A stretch of 64,000 nucleotides of DNA from Clitoria ternatea. Its lineage: Eukaryota > Streptophyta > Magnoliopsida > Fabales > Fabaceae. Each line of letters starts with the position of its first letter. The stretch's first letter is position 1. The DNA is taken from assembly GCA_037962975.1 (NCBI GenBank), contig CM075671.1:40076501-40140500 (forward strand), written 5' to 3'. The translations under genes and the position numbers were made by a program. The notes below the pieces were generated by a model that saw nothing but the letters and a program-made list of their open reading frames with translations, made no database searches and was not told the origin of the DNA. Shown here piece after piece: positions 11,424 to 22,311 of the stretch.

Positions 11424-11896
11424 AAGAAGTAGATGCGCAACCTATCAAGCCTTCAGTCGAACCACCTCCCTTTGGTAAAGACATCAAAGTGGTAGAGGGC
11501 TCCGTATAATATTATAGAGACCTACCTTGTGTGTTTTAATAGGAAGACCGCAAGCATTTGTTGGAAGACGCCTTTTTGTCAGTACGCAGAGAGTTAAGCT
11601 TCCACCTGAAATTGGAATCTTTCATGCCAAGGGAAAGAATCCACTATCTTACTCCTGAGTATGAGCTTATGGATGAGGAGGTAAGATCCCAGAAAGATGC
11701 CACCGTAAGAAAAAGAAGAAGAAGAAGAAGAAGAAGAAGAAGAAGAAGAAGAAGACCCACTCTCTCAATCCCGAGTATGAGCCCATGGATGAGGAGGTAA
11801 GATCCCAAGGAAGATCCCACCTTAAGAAGATTCATTCTTCCACTCCCGAGTATGAGCCCATGGATGAAGAGGTAAGATCCTGAGGAAGATCCCACC

Positions 11897-11928
<32 letters not shown>

Positions 11929-12411
11929 AAGAACCCAGACCGTCACTATTAGATCTTTTGGTCACCAAGGCTGAACACGGCCGGTCTTGTGGCTTCCTCC
12001 GACACGTGTATAGCCACTTCATCTGTGATGAGCTCGGGGAATATACCGACGCGAATCCCGTAGGGGAGGACTTAATCCGAGCCACGTGTTGGGAGTATTT
12101 CTGTAAGAACCAGGGAAGATCAAAGCCAATTAGTTCTGAGGCCGCCTCCTCCTCCTCTGACTAAAGTTGGGATTTTATTTTCATGGATCTATGTATAGGA
12201 TGTTATTTGGAGTATGTATGTGTGGGAGCCTACGTGCCTCTATTTTCATTCAGAGTATGTATGCACTGTAAAGAACCATGTTATAATTTAGATGATATGA
12301 TAATATTTTGACATAAATTTTTACATAAATTTCTATAAATTAAGTGACACCCTTAGTTAAGTAGGGTAATCTAGTATGAAGGATCGTCCTAGTTAACCGA
12401 GGGTGTTACAG
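11424..12411. mobile_element. Long-LTR remainder, right of the Sirevirus insertion, with GAA microsatellites
   Basis: Ends at 12411 in GAGGGTGTTACA, the mirror of TGTAACACCCTC that opens the insertion at 22312, and the preceding 'agttaacc/agttaact' context matches too. Hence it is an LTR terminus. It contains three diverged tandem copies of a segment reading PEYEPMDEEVRS-type peptide at about 11655-11695, 11770-11805 and 11847-11880. The first and third are followed by (GAA)n runs (11709-11752 and 11898-11933). A 68-codon open stretch (11958-12164) ends in SEAASSSSD. No protein family is recognised. Confidence 0.55.
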
Positions 12412-14050
12412 TCATCACCACTACTATCTTCCCCACTAACACCACCATTAACCATCATTTCCACCACCATCATCGCCCATATTTCTGCCACCATCACCTT
12501 AAACCCTACACCATTACCACCTTTACCACTACTATCACCATTGTGTCCCTACCATCCCTGCCGCTAGAACTACCACCACACTACTGTAGGCATCACCTAT
12601 TTGGGAATCTTAGGATTCTTATTGGTCTTGTAAAACTTTGTGTTTCAAAGCAATGATAGTAATTTAAAATTTCATTTATACTTACCTCTTGTAGTGTAGT
12701 ATAAGACAAATTCAAAACAATAACAACCTTGTTCTTAAGGAGTCCACGTGAGTACTCCCACCAGAATCCGTACTTCCAAATGCTAGTTCATTAGAGTATG
12801 GAACTTTATAACCTTTTATGAATATAATATCTTGAATAGTTGCCTATGAGCCTCATATGCTCTATTTATAAGCTTAGGTCAAACTTGATGAACTATTTAT
12901 AATGATTGAGCTTCAGACTCATTCTAAATGAGTTAAACCCAATAGTTTTATTTTTAGTCACACTAAAATAAATTTCTTCCTGGTGGGTTTACTCTATGTG
13001 TGTGACCGTATAGGAAATATTTTTAGTTTATATTAAATATTAACATTTTATATTTTATATAATATAATGAGCGATATTTAGCAATACATCATTATCCAAA
13101 TATAACTATCAAAATAAGCGATAAGTGATAAACTTTATATAATTGTTTCCTTTGTCATGATATCTAATTGGGCCCAAGGCATGGTCATGTCGTCGATCTT
13201 GTATGACCTAATTCATTTTACTTGATACCAAAGTAGATTTTACTCAAATAAATATCAGATATTTATTCTTCCTAGTATGTTTATGCATTTCTTTAGTCTC
13301 ATTTCATCAAATGACATATAGATATCACTCTCGTTACATAGGAAAGAAAAATCCCATCCACTTCACTAACATCCCTCTGTATGATTTATTCACTGCCTAA
13401 TTACAACTTTTGTGATCACCTTGTTACAAATGATGTTTAATTGTAAACAAACTCCTCATGTAGGAATCATACTTACTTTAGATCGAAGGACTACACATAC
13501 CATTAGCACATTGAAAACCATTTATAACACACATGTAATGATCCACACAACATTCTCATGGTAGGTCTGTCCAATACATCATTACTCTTAATGTATACCT
13601 ATGTGAAGATTTGATATAATCCATATCTATGATATGTGAGATCAGATCATCAGTTCACTCATACTCTAGTCTTATTGACCTATTATTTTAGGGACTCACA
13701 ATGGGTGTTAAATTATTTTCAAAAATGTCTTATTCAAAGTAATATGTCCCATGTATACTTCCAACACCATCACCACCATCGTTACCGTTATCACTACCGC
13801 CACCATTACTACCTTCGCCATCACCACCTCTACTACCATAACCATTATCATCGCCGCCACCACTATAACCACCACTATTGTGACCATAACCCTAAACCAC
13901 CACCACCATAATCATTGCCACCACTAGCACCATTATTGTCACTATTATCATCATCGTCACCATTATCAAGAACACCACTACCATTATCACCCTAAACCAT
14001 CACTGCCCTCTACTATTGTTGCTACCACCGGCACCACCACCATTATATTT
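12412..14050. repeat. CAN-type low-complexity tract (CAC/CAT/CCA repeats)
   Basis: Imperfect trinucleotide-like CAC, CAT and CCA repeats occur at 12412-12584 and 13767-14045 and are split by a probable solo LTR. The open frames here (His- and Tyr-rich) are by-products of the repeat and are not genes. Confidence 0.8.
12585..13766 (-). mobile_element. Probable solo LTR, copia-like
   Basis: Starts TG and ends CA inside the CAN repeat. On the minus strand it reads TGTTGGAAGTATACATGGG to GGTGATGCCTACA, and a TATAAATAG box lies on that strand near 12861-12870. Length is 1,182 bp with no coding domain. A start of TGTTGGAA is common among plant copia LTRs. No clean TSD was found, perhaps because the target is itself repetitive. 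Confidence 0.45.
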
Positions 14051-14225
14051 TTGTTATTGTTTACTTCTAATGTAATTGAAATTAAAATTATGACAATTTT
14101 ACAACAACTTTTTAAATTTTAAAACTTATAAAACTAAACTAAGAATAAGTGTTACTTGAATACAATCAACATCTGCTCGTGAATCTATTAAGGCTATCGT
14201 ATTCAAAATTCCTCCTTTTATAACT
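14050..14225 (-). pseudogene. Endogenous caulimovirid protease relic
   Basis: On the minus strand a short stretch reads ALIDSRAD followed by an N/D-C-I-Q type context near 14150-14195. It matches the retropepsin active-site region of plant pararetroviruses, with the glycine of DSGAD replaced by Arg. Downstream sequence decays within 100 bp. It follows the coat-protein relic on the same strand, as expected for the viral polyprotein order. Confidence 0.6.
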
Positions 14226-14242
14226 AGCGTTACTTCACATTG

Positions 14243-14482
14243 TCATTTATGAGTAATAATTAAGTGTAATAAATTTATGAAGGTCTCACTAGATTCTTTA
14301 TTTATTTTCATTTGAGCTTCTATTATTTTCTTTCCTTCCAGCTCTCTTAGCTTATATTTTAAGGAAATATCATTTTGTTTTAATTCTTGAATTTCTTGTT
14401 TTAAGCCTTTAATTTCTTCTTGTAGATCTTTTATAGTTATTGCATTACTTGGCTGATTAAATCTTTTTAAAACATCTTTCAT
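14243..14482 (-). pseudogene. Coiled-coil segment of the caulimovirid polyprotein
   Basis: A 79-codon open stretch rich in Lys, Glu, Leu and Ile with heptad-like spacing. It lies between the zinc-knuckle of the coat-protein relic and the protease relic on the same strand. Read as a surviving piece of the viral polyprotein, not as an independent gene. Confidence 0.5.
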
Positions 14483-14815
14483 TTCAATTATTTCTACTAT
14501 TTGAGTTCTATTTTGTTCATCCTTTATGATTAAATCATTTAGATGATCTAAGAATTCATTTTTAATGGGGAATCTTCCATTTTATCAATTATAGTGATTA
14601 AGGTAGAGGTTTAATCTCTTGTAATCATATTTACTATTCTACAATTTGAACATGAAACTAATCCTTATCCTGAATTGGTTAAGTTGATATACTTAATTAT
14701 CTGTTTAAATTTCTTCTTCTGAATCTTCTTCAGGTTCAAAACTTATTCAAAAAATTAGTAAGCTTTCTTTTAGTTTCTCATCTATTTCTAGAAAGAATTT
14801 ATCTTTTATTAAACC

Positions 14816-16102
14816 CTACAATTTTTTTACAATGTGACCTTTTCTACCATATTTCCAACATACAATTGTTCTTCTTTTGATAATGACTTTTTTTAGTTGT
14901 ATTTGCAAGTTGAGTTGTTTTAGAGGTTGGTATTTTTTTAACATAACTCTTGTTATATGGTTTTGTATAACTAGAGGCTTGTTTTTCTTAGATTTCTCTT
15001 TCTTCTTACATTTTTCTTGAGTATGAGGAGCTGCTATTGACTTTATCCCATATTGAGCAAAAAATATCCCCACTTCTCTTTTATCAATAAGGCTTTCTTT
15101 CCTAATTTTATTTTGTAATTTATAATAGGTACATGCATTAATGGCTATGTGTATTATACAATTATGTAATTATCCATAAGTTAGAATTTATAGTTAAAGT
15201 CATCCATGCATTTTTAATAAATTTATTTTTACCTTTTCAAAGAAAAATTTTGGTAATCCCATTATAAATTTTTCTTTCCAAAAACCTTTTTTACCATTTC
15301 TCTTATGGTTAGTTTAGATAAGAAGTTATCCTTATACCATCTATAATCAAACATGGTTAGACAATACAAATTAGCCAATTGGGTGGAAAGTTTGTCTTCA
15401 AACATATGTGGATCTCTTATAAAACTTTTAATTATTGAATAAGCTAATGTAGATACAACATTAGATTGTTGTTCTCCCGTTTCACTTTTAGTGCTCTCAA
15501 GGATAATTTACTAAATTTCTCTACCTACTGGAGTTAGTAAATTATTAAACCATCCTTTTATCTGACCAGTAAAACTTTGTCTTATTAATCTTGCAGCTTT
15601 TTTTTCAAATTTTCTTTGCTCTGTATATTGTGGCACACATTGAGCTCGTTTGTTTAAGCTTATTTTAAGAGCTAATTGCTTTTTTAACTAAAAAAAATAC
15701 TTATTTTAAATGTTGATGTGTTTGTTTAAAGTTTTAAAAATAAACAAAAGTTGAAAATAAGCTGATTTCTGCTTATTTTAAGAAGCAGCTTTGATCTTCT
15801 TATTAAAAAAGTGATTATAAAAAAATGTTTTTTAAAAAATACTTAAAAATAAGTTTAAACAAACAGACCCATTGTCATATGAGTTACTAAATCTAGTATA
15901 GTTTGTTCGCTTAACCCATCTATATTTCACTGCTAGAATAATTTACATTTGTTAATTCTCTTATTTCTTCAAATTGCACATCTGTAAATGTTAGTTGAGG
16001 ATAGTAGTTTCTTAAAGTAGGACAATTCCTTGTTTGGGTCCTAATTTTATTTATGGTGGAACCTTCCTTCTCTATAGCATTTACCGAACTTCTAATGTTC
16101 AT
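14816..16102 (-). pseudogene. Endogenous caulimovirid coat-protein relic
   Basis: The upstream end (16102-15920) carries a YYPQLTFTDVQFEEI segment typical of the coat-protein region of plant pararetroviruses. The downstream end (15073-14816) is Lys-rich and finishes in a CCHC-like knuckle, CWKYGRKGHIVKK, in which the second and fourth ligands are mutated. Several stops and frameshifts lie between, and a MITE splits it at 15642-15870. Related viruses use this domain for capsid assembly and nucleic-acid binding. Confidence 0.7.
15642..15870. mobile_element. MITE inside the coat-protein relic
   Basis: Terminal inverted repeats face each other: left GAGCTCGTTTGTTTAAGCTT, right (reverse complement) GGGTCTGTTTGTTTAAACTT. 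The body is AT-rich and non-coding, about 229 bp. CATTG flanks both sides and could be the target duplication, or part of it; superfamily is not settled. Confidence 0.65.
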
Positions 16103-18320
16103 TCTTTTTAAATTTTCTTTTATTTCATCAATATCTAATTAATTCAAGATTATTTTTAAGTCTTAAAGAGTTTAAATCTTTTTGTAGTACATTATTTAAC
16201 TTATATATGGGAGTTACTAAAGAATTTCTTAAAATACTAGGTTTCTCTAGCTTAGTTTTTATCCTTACTAATTGTTTCCTCATAGTTTCTAGTATCGTGT
16301 TTATGAAATTTAGCTGTTTGTGTATCTTTTTTATATCTTTTTGTATAGGAACCTCTTCATTATCTATCTGCTTATACGAGGTTGCTTCTTTTTCAAGATC
16401 TTTTGCTACTAGAACCTTTATACCTCTTATAGGAGGGTATTCAAATTCTATGTTTTTATCACTAATGGCTTTCCATGTAGATGTACTCTTTATTAAAGGT
16501 TGTATATTTTTGTTTTTTATGAAAGGATTTTGAATGTTTTTATTCTTGAAACAATTGGAAAACTAATAAAAGAAATATCTATTTATTTCATTCTCTTAAA
16601 TATTGATAAAATATTTTTAAAATTTTGATGTTTCTTCTTTTGAGAAGGCAGAGAAAAACCATTCCTTTTCATTTTTTCATTTAGATTAGAAGGGGTCTCA
16701 AAATCTTGTCGAATCTAATTTTTATCTATTTCAAAAGGATTTTCTCTAGTCAAGATATTTAATATTTAAGATCGTGTTAGGGAGTAATGAGGGGAATTAG
16801 ATCCTTGAGTTTCTTGATAAATATATTAGGAATATGATTTTTTAAATCCTTTAAATCTAAACTAATTGTAGAATTATCTATAAAGTGTCTAGATGATTCT
16901 AGTCTAATTAACTGAGGTCTACAAGTTCTTATGTAGAATGATGATCTATTTAACTTCAACCAAATATCATTTCCTTCTTATATTATTTCTCTTATCTCAA
17001 TATTATATCTTTTGTTGTTCTATAATATCCTTTAATACTCATTCTTTAGGAATTCTTTTTATTACATCATCATGTAATAATCTTTTAGGAACACCGACTC
17101 GTGGTTTTCTTAGGTTAGCTTCTACTATTATTTTCTTTAGTAATTTTGTAATAACTTCAATATATAATATTATATGGACTTGCTTCTTCATTAACTATAT
17201 TAGTAGACTTTATATAAAGCAAGAGTATGATTATTTCTAATATCCATTGAAAAGTTTCGATAACAATTGAAAAAGGCTAACCCATCATGAAGGTTATATT
17301 TCCAAAGTTACTATCATTGAATCTTCAAAAATTTTAATTTTAATATCCCTTAATATCATTAATATTGGGGAATTTATTCCTAACATATAGTTGGGCTTTG
17401 GTGCTACTTTAATTAGTCCTAAATGTAAAAAATTAAACCTTTTTTGTGTTTATCTATCATTTCTTGATCTAAGATATTAATTTCTCTATTAGCTCTTGAT
17501 TATGGATAACTATATTCTAAAATATGAATCTTTTTATTAGTGTTCAAATTCTATAAGATTATTGTTTATAAACTTAATCCCTTTTAACTAGAGATATTGG
17601 CCAATTATGAAAAAATATTTTCTATTTTTGTGATTTCTACTTCCTTTGAGGTTATATTACCGTATTCAGAAGATGAGGAAATACTAGGCTATTCTGTGTT
17701 GTATCTTACAACAATCTTATCTTTTTTTAAGGCTGAGATTGCTTCAAGTTTTTAACAAACTAGCCATTTTTTCTTTTGTTAGGTTTTCACTTCTCTACTA
17801 ACAGGCTCACTAATCCCATAGGCTTTATTAGTGGGACCACAAAGACCAGGAAACTCTAATAGAAGATAAATGAGCTATCATATTAAAATCTTTAAGTTAT
17901 CCTAATCTCCTAAGAAAATCAAGACTATTATAAGTGAGTTAGTCAGCTAGGCCTTCTAACTGTTCTTTTTGCTTGCTTAATATTATTAATTAGATTTTGA
18001 ATCCTTCTCCTTTTAGGCCCTCATTATGAATAGTTACACTCATGTTTCCTAATTTTACAAGCTCTTTTCCATAATTATACTTAAGTTTAGTTAAATGAGT
18101 TTTACACTCTTTGGAGTTTAACAATGATTTTAGTCATTTTTAAACTCTAGATAATAAATCTAACCTTTTTTCAATACTAAACATTTGTTTTAAAATTTCT
18201 CTTAAGGCCCATCAGGATAAATCTATTGCATGCATTCTATTGAAACCTCTAACGTCTTTATATTCATTTTGGGTTCACCTTTTAATTCATGTAATCTATT
18301 AAGTAATTTTTTTATTAGAC
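16103..18320 (-). pseudogene. Endogenous caulimovirid movement-protein region relic
   Basis: On the minus strand around 17450-17230 segments read LGLIKVAPKP, LRDIKIKIFEDSM and HDGLAFFN-like. They align by eye with the cell-to-cell movement protein of plant pararetroviruses. The reading frame is broken by many stops. The part 18320-17600 is more decayed, and 16959-16777 is an open 60-codon linker. Order on this strand is movement protein, coat protein, protease, as in one viral polyprotein. Confidence 0.65.
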
Positions 18321-18544
18321 TTATTTAAAAGGCTTCGTAATGCGACTATATTTTTAAAATTTGATGTGAAATCCCGATATTATCAAATATCTATAAAAGA
18401 AGAAGATAAATACAAAACAATTTTTGTAGTACCCTTTGAACACTATGAATGGAATTTAATGCCACAAGGATTAAAAAATACATCATGTCAATTTCAAAGC
18501 ATTAATGAACAATATATTTTATCTACACATGGATTTTTCAATAG
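18312..18544 (+). pseudogene. Endogenous caulimovirid reverse transcriptase, first fragment
   Basis: Reads KFDVKSRYYQI, then VVPFEHYEWNLMPQGLKN, the RT palm region of caulimovirids. It is on the plus strand, opposite to the movement/coat/protease block that ends next to it. A one-base shift occurs just before the 3.7 kb insertion at 18545, which lies immediately upstream of the catalytic YLDD codons. Confidence 0.85.
18540..18544. repeat. Target-site duplication AATAG, left copy
   Basis: AATAG precedes TGTAACATCC at 18545 and recurs at 22265-22269 after GGATGTCACA. Removing one copy and the insertion makes the RT sequence contiguous. Confidence 0.9.
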
Positions 18545-18679
18545 TGTAACATCCTGGATGTTTGATAAATTGGAAATAAGATAAAATCTATTTTGGGGTG
18601 TAAAATAATAATAAATAAAGGAAGGAAGTGGAAAATAGAATTTTAAATGGAATTTCAAGAAAATAGAATTAGGGGCCCT

Positions 18680-18760
18680 GACGCGTAGCGTGGCCGTGGC
18701 GCGTAGCGTTAGGCACGAGTTAATGAATTGACGCATAGCGTCATTGTGACGGGTAGCGTC
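18680..18760. repeat. GACGCGTAGCGTC-like motif cluster, left
   Basis: Four copies with small changes (GACGCGTAGCGT, GGCGCGTAGCGT, GACGCATAGCGTC, GACGGGTAGCGTC). They are unusually CpG-rich for the surrounding AT-rich DNA. Confidence 0.8.
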
Positions 18761-21700
18761 ATGAATCAGAATTAAAACCTTGAGATAGAACAGAACTGAG
18801 TCATGCAAAAATGGTCTTCCTTCTCCATCTTCTTCCCTCTCAAGCTGTGGGAGCTCAATCCAAGGGGATTGTTGGTAGAATTTCAATGTTAATCGCTTAT
18901 GTGGCTTCGGGGAAGAGAGTTAAGCACTTGGGAACCCCCAACTTTATAGTTTCTTTCTCCTTCCCTTTGCCTTCTCTCTCTAACCGAAACCAACATGCAT
19001 GATGAGGGTTAATTTTTGAGTTTAATGGTTGCTGGAACTTGGATGAGAACCTTGGAGTATCGGGTGTAGCGGAAAGTTAACCAATTTTGTATTCCGACGC
19101 TTGTAGGTTCGAATTTAAGGATTGGAAAGCCGTTTGATATGGAGGAACTTGGAAACAAAGGTCGAAAATAGAAATAGTAAGCTTCAGTAACTTAAAGTTG
19201 GAATTCAGACTTGTTTTAAGGTTATGGATTACGGTTTAGTAATTATAATAATTTATTGAAGCTTCGTTAAATTTGTTTTAGAGTTTTGAGAATTCAGAAA
19301 AGGACCCATCAAGTGATTTGAAGCCTTGGAAAGCTCCGAATCGAGGTAAGGGGGTATGCTGGGTTAAGGTTAATATAGAAATGTGTGATGCTAACGGAGT
19401 ATGGGAAAATAGTGTGTTATAGCTGCTTTTAATCATTTTAAATAGTTTAGACAGTCTATGATGAATTGTCAAGTATGCGAAATGAAAGTAAATGAGATCG
19501 TTAAAGTAAATAAGGTAAAATAACTAATGAATTATTAAATGGTTAAGTAGTATATTAGTATTATGTCAATGAGCGACCTAAAAATGAGGAAGTGAGGATG
19601 AACAATAAATCTTGAGACGATAACTATGAAATAAATAAATAAATGAACTGGTAATTAAATAAGTTGGAATATGTCAATCGTAAATTATAGGATAGCGTAC
19701 ATGAACTAAGTAAGATTTGTAAAGTATCGTGATATGGGGTGAGCATATGTATATATTAAGTGCGTGGAGTGAAATCAGTAATGGAAAATAGGATGATTGG
19801 TAATTGACAATATATGCATAAATGATGTTGGTAGAGAGTATAATAAATAGTTTGCTAAAGAACTGATATAAAATGAGATATTTGTCGTGAAGTTGTGTAA
19901 TAGATGAGTATAAACGTATTAAACACGACTTAGAAAAGTTGGATTGTGTGACCGCCCGCGAGGTGAGTATATATCAACTTTTGATATTATACCTAAGATT
20001 AAGGATGTTTAACTGTATTGAGATAAGTTGTGATAGTATGTTGATCATGTGATATGTGTTGTATGATGTGGCATAGTCGGTAATTGAGATAATGGGATAT
20101 TGCATTGTATATATGATGAGATGATTTATGAGTACAAATTATGACAAATATTTGCTATGTGTAATATGACTCGTGTTGATGGGCTTGGCAAGTAGGCCGC
20201 CTGAGTGGTGATCACATGTCAGTTTCTGACATTTGTGTATGTGAATGATGATGTTGTAATTATATTAAGTTATATATTATGGATGAGATACCCTGTATAC
20301 TATTGAGGGTAGGGAGTGATCGTCGGTGCGTTGCATGGTCAAGGAGCGGCTCCTAGAAGGCTTCCAGTAAAGGAATTGTATGTTTATGCTATATGATTAA
20401 TTATGTGTGATGGCATTATATTGATGGGTTTGACAAGTCGGTCACCTTGTGTTATGAGCACATGTGAGTTTCTGACAGTTGCATATGATGATTGTAATGA
20501 TATACCATGATGTAGGATATATGATATATGATTATGTGGTGAAGGACGACCGACGGTATATGTTACCCTCACTTTTGGCTTTCGTGGTCAAGTCAGACCC
20601 AGTTGAGCTACCCAGAGGTCTATGACTCAGTGGTTAAGGGCGAGCCAAGTCGGGCTCAGTGAACCAAGTTAGGTTCACGGGGTGTCAAGTCGGACCCCCA
20701 GCTGAAGGTCAATCCTTTAGTATCTGGATACTAGGAGTCCATTATATATGAGAGTCAGTTGTGTTTTACACTCATTGATTGATATGTATGTTATCGATGA
20801 TACTTATGAGATGTACTTCATATTATCGAATTGAAATGATAGTGATATGAATGGAATAATGAATTATAAAACGAATGGCTAGGCATGTATACTTGGAATC
20901 AATTGATCATGATGTGATAACGATGGTATTGGTTTAGTCTAATCAACTTGATTATATAGTATACCATTAGAAATAGTAAGATAAGAGAGGAGGTAGAAAG
21001 TAATTACTAATATTGGAAGATTGTATCTAGAAGCGTAGCTATGTCACACTTTTCCTGGCTTTGATGTTGATTTCTGCATTAATTCTTAATTCTAGTCACT
21101 CACCCCCTGTATTGTGGTTTAGTGACCATTTACAGGTATGAATGCACACTACGGAGGCGAGAGCTAAATGAGGCCAGGGGCGATATGGAAAATAGAAGAA
21201 GAAATACTTAATTATGTATTGATTGTTGATTTGCAAAGTGTTAATTAGTGTTGTTATGGGAGTATAAATGCATATTGATGTAGTATTATAACATTTTCTT
21301 ATGTTGTTGGTTATGTGGCACAGAGCCACTGAATGAGTGCATGATATGGGCAGGTCTCGTTATATATGCGTGCATGAATGATATATAAAGTGTGAGTGTA
21401 TATTGAATTATTGATGGTGATGATTGTTTTGTTTGCGTGTTTTGATGTATTGAGGCACGGAGCCAACGATGCGTGATTGTGGAATGCTATTGGTAGGTTC
21501 TATTATGATGCATGAATGTTATATGTGAAATGGATAATGAGATAATGATAGATTATGAATTGATTGGTGATTTGATTGAATTAGGAAGTTATGCATATAG
21601 TGAATAATTGTGGACTTAAGGAATTGAATATGTGATTTTGAGACCCGGTGGGTTTCGGGACCCTCGGAGGGTGTCAATAGGTTCTCTAAGGTATTTAAAG

Positions 21701-21970
21701 TTTGTGTGCATTGGCCTTAGGTCATTTGGAACCCATTTAGGGTGTTTGGTGCAAGGGTTTTGCACCAAGATGGGTTAAACTGCATTTTGCGCATAACTTA
21801 CGCATACGTTGGAATTTTGGAAAACGAATGGCACCAATAGTTCCAAAATAGGGAAAACATATGGCCCGTGAAGTTTCATGGCAATCAGACCTAAAACGGG
21901 CCAATTGGGTAGGTTAGAAGTTGGTCGGTTGGCTTAAAGTGTGTAACAGTATCCGGTCTGTTACTGTCAT

Positions 21971-22056
21971 GCCCACGCTACACATCAGGCTGACGCGTAG
22001 CGTGTGGTGCGCAGAACAGGACTGGCGCTACGCGTGGGGCTGGCGCGCAGTGTCAG
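21971..22056. repeat. GACGCGTAGCGTC-like motif cluster, right
   Basis: At least three related motifs (GACGCGTAGCGTG, the inverted GGCGCTACGCGTG, and GGCGCGCAGTGTC) lie near the other end of the 3.7 kb insertion. Confidence 0.7.
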
Positions 22057-22264
22057 ACCCTTGTTCCAGGTTTTTGAATCCTTTCAACTTAATTGGGTTT
22101 TTGAAGTTTATGAGATGTCATATAATTACTATTTTGAGTCTGTTTAGCGAAAATAAATATTATTCGAGATTAAGGTATAATTAAATTAATTAATTGAGAA
22201 AAATTTATTGTGAAATTTAATTAAACAAATAGAAATAAATATAAATTGACAAAGGATGTCACAA

Positions 22265-22311
22265 ATAGTATATCTAGACGATGTATTAATGTTTTTGAAA
22301 GGAGTAATCAT
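22265..22311 (+). pseudogene. Endogenous caulimovirid RT, catalytic-site fragment
   Basis: A 47 bp island between two large insertions encodes the RT catalytic motif YLDD (22272-22283) in an IVYLDDVL context. It is bounded on the left by TSD AATAG and on the right by TSD AATCA (22307-22311). Confidence 0.85.

Larger units (their letters stand above)
18545..22264. mobile_element. 3.7 kb insertion, probable solo LTR of a Ty3/gypsy element
   Basis: Ends TGTAACATCC and GGATGTCACA are inverted, start TG and end CA, and are flanked by a perfect 5 bp TSD. No internal direct repeat, primer-binding site or coding domain is visible in 3,720 bp, which fits one long solo LTR. Near both ends there are clusters of a GACGCGTAGCGTC-like motif. 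A diverged duplication occurs at about 20175-20240 and 20420-20490 ('acatgtcagtttctgaca' type). Gypsy assignment rests only on LTR size and ends. Confidence 0.7.

Noticed and set aside
1267..11500. A host gene interrupted by the Sirevirus-like element (reading frame joins across the TSD)
   Set aside because: The flanks on both sides resemble the long LTR at 22312-28353 and end in an LTR terminus at 12411. The frame is retained only as a coding-like segment within an LTR and matches no known protein.
11558..11800. Arg-rich open frame as a nuclear protein gene
   Set aside because: The Arg run is a translated GAA/AGA microsatellite; the frame has no family match and sits in an LTR.
13636..13911. 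His/Tyr-rich open frame
   Set aside because: Created by CAC/CAT triplet repeats; codon pattern follows the repeat.
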